A stretch of DNA of 5,897 nucleotides. It comes from Myxococcales bacterium (GTDB lineage Bacteria; Myxococcota; Polyangia; Fen-1088). Shown here one piece after another: positions 1 to 4,613 of this stretch (its first letter is position 1; the number at the start of each line of letters is the position of its first letter). Made by a program: the position numbers and the translations under genes. The DNA is taken from the NCBI GenBank assembly GCA_003159055.1, contig PMLH01000482.1, positions 1 through 5,897 of the forward strand, given 5' to 3'. The notes beneath the pieces were generated by a model that worked only from the letters and a program-made list of their open reading frames with translations, had not been told where the DNA came from and did not search any database.

Positions 1-2
1 CC

Positions 3-551
3 TTCATCACCGGATTCTCGCTCATCGCGGATTCCACCAACGTGTTCTCAACCTCGCCGCAGGTGACCGGAAAGGTGTACGCGGCCGATTGCGCGTCGCC
101 CACGCCCTACGCCTTGACCACGGCCATCGTCGACATGCAGCTTGCATTCACCGACGCTGCCGGACGCGCCCCAGGCGTCACCGAACTGGGCGCCGGAAAC
201 ATTGGCGGCATGACCCTCGGCCCGGGCGTCTACAAATGGGGTACGGGGCTCCTCATCCCCACGGATATCACCCTCACAGGAACCGCGACCGACGTCTGGA
301 TCTTCCAGATCGCACAGAATCTCACCATGAGCAGCGGCACGAAAATCGTGCTTGCCGGCGGGGCACAGCCCAAGAATATCTTCTGGCAAGTCGCCGGTCT
401 TGTGGATCTCGGCACCACGGCGCACTTCGAGGGCGTCGTCATGACCCAAACGGCGGTCACGCTGCGGACAGGGGCGTCGATCAACGGACGGCTACTCGCG
501 CAGACCGCCGTCAATCTCGACAACAGCTCCGTGGTTGCACCGGCGCCATAG
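3..551 (+). CDS. DUF3494 ice-binding-like protein, C-terminal part (5' end outside window)
   Basis: The frame is open from the first bases, so the start, signal peptide and N-terminal domain portion lie upstream; 182 residues are visible. The text begins ITGFSLIADSTN and continues with VTGKVYAADCASPTP, DMQLAFTDAAGR, GAGNIGGMTLGPGVYKW, PTDITLTGTATDVWIFQI, NIFWQVAG, LGTTAHFEGVV, TGASINGRLLAQTAV and LDNSSV. These segments in this order are the hallmark of the DUF3494 (PF11999) ice-binding family. Known members are secreted beta-solenoids flanked by one alpha helix that bind ice, inhibiting recrystallisation or helping cells associate with ice. The protein stops right after the domain (VVAPAP), so there is no C-terminal anchor or sorting domain and it is probably a free secreted protein. 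The internal GTG at 42 is not the real start, because conserved domain residues precede it. The subtype resembles sequences I recall from fungi and bacteria. Ice binding itself is inferred; some family members may act as adhesins. Confidence 0.9.
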   Translation, partial: FITGFSLIADSTNVFSTSPQVTGKVYAADCASPTPYALTTAIVDMQLAFTDAAGRAPGVTELGAGNIGGMTLGPGVYKWGTGLLIPTDITLTGTATDVWIFQIAQNLTMSSGTKIVLAGGAQPKNIFWQVAGLVDLGTTAHFEGVVMTQTAVTLRTGASINGRLLAQTAVNLDNSSVVAPAP

Positions 552-560
552 CACGCCCCA

Positions 561-605
561 CAACGACGAAAAATGTCGTTGGAACCTGCCAACTCGAACG
601 GTTCC
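561..605 (+). terminator. Tandem hairpins after the ice-binding gene, possible weak terminator
   Basis: Ten bases after the stop codon of the ice-binding gene, CAACGAC (561-567) pairs perfectly with GTCGTTG (575-581) around the A-rich loop gaaaaat. A second stem, GGAACC (581-586) with GGTTCC (600-605), has a 13-base loop and shares one base with the first, so the two can stack or compete. No T-tract follows on either strand, so this is not a canonical intrinsic terminator. Its position fits 3'-end stabilisation or weak or factor-assisted termination. Confidence 0.35.
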
Positions 606-710
606 GGTCTGTCCATGCATGCTATGTCTGCCGTGGGCGAGGCCTACAGCAACATCGTTGCGAAGGACCTTGAAGGGTACAGGCTTGGCGGTGGAGGCTT
701 GCTTTGGTAA

Positions 711-716
711 AGAGGG
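711..716 (+). promoter_or_regulatory. Ribosome binding site deciding the esterase start
   Basis: AGAGGG lies 10 bases before the ATG at 727. It is the only purine-rich Shine-Dalgarno-like run near an in-frame start of this gene. It coincides with the start of an export-signal-like N-terminus, so it favours 727 over the upstream in-frame TTG at 535 and GTG at 691. Confidence 0.5.
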
Positions 717-726
717 CTCACCCTTT

Positions 727-1653
727 ATGCGCATGTCGCTCGCTCGTTCAGGCCGCGGGATCGGTTGCTGCGCGCTGATCAGCATCCTGGCGATCTTGGA
801 GGCAGGCTGCACTCGTTCGTGCGGCCACGACGACGTTCTCGCGCACGGTCCGTTCCCGCGGCACAGCCTGGCGAATACCGAGGTGCGTGTCTTGCCTCGC
901 AAGGCGTCCGGGCGCGCATATCAACTTTACGTCAGCTTGCCGGACTCGTTCGATGACGAGCCGGGGCGGCGCTACCCGGTGCTCTACCTTTGCGATGGAT
1001 ACTGGGACTTTGCGATGGTGCGAGGGATCTACGCCAACCTTCGCTTCGACCAGGCGGTGCCGGAGCTGGTTATCGTGGGGCTCGGCTACGCGGGCGACAA
1101 CCCCAACGTCGGTCGCCTGCGGCGCTGGGATCTCACGCCCGTCGCGGCGACCTACCAGGGCGCAAACTACGACGGTCCCACCGGTCACGCGCAGGACTTT
1201 CTCGCGACCATTGAAAGCGACATCATTCCACTCGTGGAACGCGAGTACCGGGGCGACCCAGGCTACCGCGTGCTGGCGGGCAGCTCGCTCGGCGGGCTTT
1301 TCACGCTGTACGCGATGTTCGTACGGCCGGGGCTTTTCGCGGGCTACGTCGCCGCCAGCCCGGCCGCGCAATGGGCCGACGATTGGCTGCTCACGTTCGA
1401 GGCAGAATTCCGCAAGTCCGCGCAACCCTTGGGCGCGCGGCTGTTCGTGAGCGGCGCGGAGGAAGAGCCAGCCATCATTCTCGACGGGGTCAAACGCTTC
1501 GACGCCCGCATGCGCTCGGTCGTCTACCCCGGGCTTGCGTACCAGTTTCGCCTGGTCGAAGGCGAAGGTCATTCCGGCACCAAAGCCGAAAGCTACAATC
1601 GCGGCATCAGATTCGCCTTCTCACCCCGCGCACCAGAACCGTCTTACCCATAG
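727..1653 (+). CDS. Putative esterase, alpha/beta hydrolase (PF00756-like), exported
   Basis: 308 residues from the chosen ATG. The N-terminus (1-28) has Arg residues, then the hydrophobic stretch CCALISILAIL, then EAGC, which reads as a signal peptide with an imperfect lipobox (Cys28; Glu rather than Leu/Val at -3). The product is therefore exported, perhaps as a lipoprotein. The catalytic domain shows RRYPVLYLCDG (81-91), a beta-strand IVGLGY (116-121), and the nucleophile elbow G-S-S-L-G (185-189) with Ser187. The acid is probably in the SGAEEEP loop (242-248), and the histidine is His282 in EGEGHSG. This is the layout of the Fes/esterase-D-like putative esterase family (COG2819-type), whose members cleave esters of siderophores, acyl groups or S-formylglutathione. 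The substrate cannot be told from sequence. The region 535-726 upstream in frame has non-protein-like composition and lacks family similarity. The MATE exporter gene begins six bases after the stop, suggesting cotranscription. Confidence 0.85.
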   Translation: MRMSLARSGRGIGCCALISILAILEAGCTRSCGHDDVLAHGPFPRHSLANTEVRVLPRKASGRAYQLYVSLPDSFDDEPGRRYPVLYLCDGYWDFAMVRGIYANLRFDQAVPELVIVGLGYAGDNPNVGRLRRWDLTPVAATYQGANYDGPTGHAQDFLATIESDIIPLVEREYRGDPGYRVLAGSSLGGLFTLYAMFVRPGLFAGYVAASPAAQWADDWLLTFEAEFRKSAQPLGARLFVSGAEEEPAIILDGVKRFDARMRSVVYPGLAYQFRLVEGEGHSGTKAESYNRGIRFAFSPRAPEPSYP

Positions 1654-1659
1654 TCCACT

Positions 1660-3078
1660 TTGACACAAGCTGTACCCAAGTCCGATTCTGCCGTCGAGCC
1701 CGCGGCGAACGCCCGGCCGCGCTTCGAACGCACGCCCAGCCCGCGCCCAAGCGCCGTGCACGAGCAGTCGCTGATTTCGATTTCTTGGCCCGTGATGATC
1801 ACGCTTCTCGTCGGCATCTCGGGGCCGCTCCTCGATTCGTGGTTTCTTTCGCGCATCTCGGATACCGCCGCAGCTGGCGTCGGCGCGACCTTGCCGGTCT
1901 TCGTGGTCCTGCAAACGGTGCTCAACGCCATGGGGCAGGCGGGCGCGGGCATTGCGGGACAATTCCTCGGCGCCAGACGCCCACGGATGGCGCAAGCCAC
2001 CTTCGCGCTGGTGCTTGGGTTGCTTGCTTTGGGCGGCATCGTCCTCGGCGCGCTGCTGAGCTTGACGAGTCCGTGGGTGGCCTGGGCGCTTGGTTTGCGC
2101 GGCGAGATTGCCGGCTATTCGGTCGCCTTCCTGCGCATCATCGGCGCCGGGTTTGTCGGGCGCGCCTTGATCGCGGGCCTAACGAATTTGCTCGCGGCGC
2201 GCGGGCTGACTCGGTGGAATCTTGGGGTCTCGCTGGCCATCGTCGCGCTCAACCTCGTCTTCAATCTGCTGCTGGTCGGGCGCTTGTTCGGGCTTCCTTG
2301 CTTTGGCGTCGAGGGCGTTGCAGTCGCCACGGTTCTTTCGTGGGGCATCGTCGGGCTTTCCACGTTGGCCTTGGTGGTTCGGCGGCTCGATTTTCGTCCC
2401 TCGTGGTTGCTTTTGGCGTTGGGGTGGAAGCGCGTCCTTCGGCACTTGGCCCGCATCGGCGTGCCATCCGCCGTCGAGCCGATTGCGTATCAGCTCCTCC
2501 AAGTCGCGCTTGCCTCGCAGGTCGTGCGCTTGGGAACGCTGGCGCTCACCAGTCGCGTCTACGCCGCGAATCTGGCGAACTTGCCGGTGCTGTTCAGCTA
2601 CGGCCTTGGTTTTGGCGCGCAGATTCTGGTTTCGCACTTGGTCGGCGCGCGCGACTTCGCCACCGCGCACCGGCGGCTCAAGGCCGCCGTGGCGTGGGGC
2701 GCGGGACTTTCGCTGCTGGCGTCTCTGGTGCTGGCGCTCGCGGGCCGGCAGTTGGTAGGTCTCTTCACGCATGACGCGAGCATCATCGCCCTGGGCAGCC
2801 TGCTGCTGTGGATCGACGTTGTCGTTCAGCCCGCCAAGGCCGCCAATATCGCGATCACGTTCTCTCTGCGCGCCGCCGGCGATTCGCGTTTTCCCGCCGT
2901 GGTGGGCTCGACCTTGATGTGGACCGTTGGCCTCGGCGCCGCGCTGGGCCTGGCATTCGGCGCGCGCTGGGGCGTCGCGGGCATCTGGCTTGGCATGGCA
3001 GTCGACGAATGGACGCGCGCCTTGGCCAACGGCTGGCGCTGGAAGAGCGGCGTCTGGCGAAGCAGAGGCGTTACGTGA
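1660..3078 (+). CDS. MATE family efflux transporter
   Basis: 472 residues from a TTG start, with about 12 hydrophobic segments in two homologous halves. Half 1 has SWPVMITLLVGISGPLLDSWF (42-62) and GAGIAGQFLGAR (95-106). Half 2 has GVPSAVEPIAYQLLQVA (267-283) and GAQILVSHLVGAR (319-331). Hallmarks of the family are Asp59 (position of the conserved TM1 Asp of NorM-like proteins), ALNLVFNLLLV (196-206) leading to GLPCFGVEGVAVAT, and LRAAGDSRFP (403-412). MATE proteins export cationic drugs, metabolites or other small molecules in exchange for H+ or Na+ across the inner membrane. Neither the TTG at 1660 nor the alternative GTG at 1756 (giving 440 residues, nearer the usual N-terminus) has a clear Shine-Dalgarno. 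I chose TTG because codons 10-32 keep the local G/C third-position bias and the six-base gap suggests coupling to the esterase. Residues 1-33 would be a Pro/Ala-rich cytosolic extension. Function is confident; substrate unknown. Confidence 0.9.
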   Translation: MTQAVPKSDSAVEPAANARPRFERTPSPRPSAVHEQSLISISWPVMITLLVGISGPLLDSWFLSRISDTAAAGVGATLPVFVVLQTVLNAMGQAGAGIAGQFLGARRPRMAQATFALVLGLLALGGIVLGALLSLTSPWVAWALGLRGEIAGYSVAFLRIIGAGFVGRALIAGLTNLLAARGLTRWNLGVSLAIVALNLVFNLLLVGRLFGLPCFGVEGVAVATVLSWGIVGLSTLALVVRRLDFRPSWLLLALGWKRVLRHLARIGVPSAVEPIAYQLLQVALASQVVRLGTLALTSRVYAANLANLPVLFSYGLGFGAQILVSHLVGARDFATAHRRLKAAVAWGAGLSLLASLVLALAGRQLVGLFTHDASIIALGSLLLWIDVVVQPAKAANIAITFSLRAAGDSRFPAVVGSTLMWTVGLGAALGLAFGARWGVAGIWLGMAVDEWTRALANGWRWKSGVWRSRGVT

Positions 3079-3086
3079 TGTCACGT
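3073..3086 (+). promoter_or_regulatory. Perfect inverted repeat, possible operator or short hairpin
   Basis: ACGTGA (3073-3078) and TCACGT (3081-3086) are perfect reverse complements separated by TG. The element straddles the MATE stop codon and lies about 60 bases before the radical SAM ATG. A dimeric regulator could bind it. As RNA the two-base spacer is too short for a full hairpin without opening the inner pairs. No matching -35/-10 pair was recognised nearby. Confidence 0.3.
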
Positions 3087-3092
3087 GAGTAG
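3078..3092 (+). other. Four-codon mini-ORF (M-S-R-E-stop) in the radical SAM frame
   Basis: An ATG overlaps the MATE stop codon by one base (TGATG) and has AGAGG at 3064-3068, nine bases upstream, which is the best ribosome-binding context at this junction. It reads MSRE and then meets TAG at 3090-3092. The frame is the same as the downstream radical SAM gene, which stays open from 3093 on. It may be a relic of an original coupled start broken by a nonsense change, a reinitiation device, or chance. Confidence 0.3.
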
Positions 3093-3143
3093 TTGGGCGG
3101 GCGCGAGCCGCGCAAGGTGCTACCATCAGACGTTTTTCGGGCC

Positions 3144-4205
3144 ATGAGAGCGAACGCGAAAACTCCACTCTCTGTCGCAGGAATGTTGCGCGCAGCGCCG
3201 CGCGGATTCGATGCGTTGCCGCTGTGGGCGCAAATCAACGTCACGTGGAAGTGCAACCTTTCGTGCGCCTATTGCACGGAGTACGACAACGCCAAGGGCC
3301 ACGTGCCCTATGCGGAGGTGGTCGCCCGCATCGACAAGTGCAAAGAGCTGGGCGTCGTGCACACCGACCTCATCGGCGGCGAGCCCTTGCTTCACCCGGA
3401 GATTCTGCCGCTGATGCGCCACGTGCGCGCGCGGGGGATGACCACCGGCATGACCACGAACGGCTTCCTACTGACGCAGGACAAGCTCGAAGCCTTGCTC
3501 GACGCTGGCATGGGCCGGATTCAGATTTCGGTCGACAGCCTGCACCCCACGGCCAGCTCGCCGAAGTCGCTCAAGACCCTGCGCCCGAAGATCGAAATGG
3601 TGGCCAAGCGCGGACTTTGGTTCTACGTGGCCAGCGTGATCTGCGAGGAAACCCTCGATCAAGTGCAGGACTTGGCCGAGTTTTGCTTTGAGCTGGGCGT
3701 GCCCATCTTTTTCGCCGTGGTGCACGAGCGGGGGCGCCTCGTGCCTGGGCCATCCACCCCTCGCTATCTGGAAAAAGTCCGTTGGCTCCGGGAGCAGAAG
3801 CGGGCGGGGCGACCGGTTTCGAACCCGTACTACCTCATCGACTACTACGAGGGCGTGCTGTCCGGGCAGCCGTTTTCATGGAAGTGCCAGGGCGGCTGCA
3901 AGGCGTTCTACGTTTCGCCGGAGGGGAATTTCCACTACTGCTACCACACCGAGCCGGTCGCCGCGCTTGCCAACGTTACGCGCGCGCAAGTCAAAGCCAA
4001 CCGTCAGGCCAAGGGCTGCGAGGACGGCTGCGGGGTGGACTGCATGGTGCGCACGTCGCTCCCGTTTTCGCGGCGCCCATGGGTGATCAAGACCGAGCTC
4101 CTGGAGCGACTGCGCGGCCTGGGACGTCTGCTTCTGCCCGGCGGCGGAAAACGTACCATCGGTTCATTGGGTAGTTCCAGCCCAGATAGACAAGTGCCGA
4201 AATGA
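3144..4205 (+). CDS. Radical SAM enzyme with Cys-rich (SPASM/twitch-like) C-terminus
   Basis: 353 residues from ATG 3144. The core shows INVTWKCNLSCAYC with Cys37, Cys41 and Cys44 (CX3CX2C, binding the SAM-cleaving 4Fe-4S cluster). It also has GGEP (78-81, SAM amino-group contact), MTTNGFLL (103-110) and the strand IQISVDSLHP (126-135). These are standard landmarks of the superfamily that splits SAM to a 5'-deoxyadenosyl radical. The C-terminal part carries Cys248, Cys252 and Cys266, with YVSPEGNFHYC matching the CX9-15GX4C half of a SPASM/twitch motif, then Cys292, Cys296 and Cys300 in a CX3CX3C pattern. An auxiliary cluster is therefore likely, although the classical SPASM spacing CX2CX5CX3C is not met. 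Such domains occur in peptide-modifying and other substrate-oxidising enzymes; the substrate here is unknown. The start has only a weak ribosome-binding context; the frame is open back to TTG 3093. The last ~20 residues overlap the opposing GtrA gene and look unconserved. Confidence 0.88.
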   Translation: MRANAKTPLSVAGMLRAAPRGFDALPLWAQINVTWKCNLSCAYCTEYDNAKGHVPYAEVVARIDKCKELGVVHTDLIGGEPLLHPEILPLMRHVRARGMTTGMTTNGFLLTQDKLEALLDAGMGRIQISVDSLHPTASSPKSLKTLRPKIEMVAKRGLWFYVASVICEETLDQVQDLAEFCFELGVPIFFAVVHERGRLVPGPSTPRYLEKVRWLREQKRAGRPVSNPYYLIDYYEGVLSGQPFSWKCQGGCKAFYVSPEGNFHYCYHTEPVAALANVTRAQVKANRQAKGCEDGCGVDCMVRTSLPFSRRPWVIKTELLERLRGLGRLLLPGGGKRTIGSLGSSSPDRQVPK

Positions 4206-4554
4206 CGATCTTGGAAGCCTGATAGGGAAGTCCGAGAAAGCGCGTGACGCCCCAAACGCCCACGGTGTGCAGAAGACTCGCAGCCGCCTGGACCAAGAGG
4301 AAGCGAAGAAACTGACCAGCGGGCGGATGATCTTTGGCATCGAAGGCCCAGATGCGGTTGATGGTGAAGTTGGAAAGCGATCCAACCACCGTCCCGATCC
4401 ACGTTGCCAGCACGTAGTCGACGCCACCCAGCTCGACCAAGCCGGTCAGTGTGCCCAAATCGAGGGCGGTGGTGAACAGCGAAGTCAGCGTGCTTCGCGA
4501 GAAGGTCCCGCGTCGGTGACCGGTGGAATCAATCGCCTCGGAGTTCGAACGCAT
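4087..4554 (-). CDS. GtrA-like small membrane protein
   Basis: 155 residues from ATG 4554, with four hydrophobic segments at roughly 22-41, 46-66, 82-106 and 111-128. The second ends in NFTINRIWAF (62-71) and the fourth in NYPMNRWYVF (127-136), the paired N-x3-N-R motifs typical of GtrA family proteins (PF04138). Family members are thought to help move undecaprenyl-linked sugars across the inner membrane or to assist cell-surface polysaccharide glycosylation, usually beside a glycosyltransferase. None is visible here. The conserved protein ends at FRRR, and the remaining ~16 residues are a soluble tail. A TTG at 4572 would add six residues; neither start has a clear ribosome binding site. The kinase gene ends 59 bases upstream on the same strand, so cotranscription is possible. 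The 3' end runs 119 bases into the convergent radical SAM gene. Confidence 0.87.
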   Translation of the reverse strand: MRSNSEAIDSTGHRRGTFSRSTLTSLFTTALDLGTLTGLVELGGVDYVLATWIGTVVGSLSNFTINRIWAFDAKDHPPAGQFLRFLLVQAAASLLHTVGVWGVTRFLGLPYQASKIVISALVYLGWNYPMNRWYVFRRRAEADVPGRAVAPGARS

Positions 4555-4613
4555 GGTGGACGGGCTTGGCAAGACAGCTGGAACTTGACGCGTCCGCTGG
4601 CCGGCTCCTCAGG

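Noticed and set aside
686..703. Sigma-54-like TGGC...TTGCT before the esterase gene
   Set aside because: The GG-to-GC spacing is two bases longer than the strict -24/-12 requirement, so it is unlikely to be functional.
535..726. Upstream extension of the esterase to the TTG at 535 or GTG at 691
   Set aside because: It would overlap the ice-binding gene, has protein-unlike composition, and would bury the export signal that begins at 727 behind a ribosome-binding-like AGAGGG.
1371..2774. Long plus-strand open frame of 467 codons overlapping the esterase end and most of the MATE gene
   Set aside because: Its product is Arg/His/Ala-rich with no family motif, while the other frame over the same bases encodes clear MATE hallmarks. 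It is a shadow caused by high GC content.
3079..3143. Search for a peptide precursor beside the radical SAM gene
   Set aside because: Only the four-codon MSRE frame and short unstructured frames are present. Nothing has a leader-core layout, so a RiPP assignment is not supported from this window.
2179..3168. Minus-strand open frame of 329 codons opposite the MATE gene
   Set aside because: The composition is charged and low-complexity with no recognisable motif; it is antisense to a well-supported gene.
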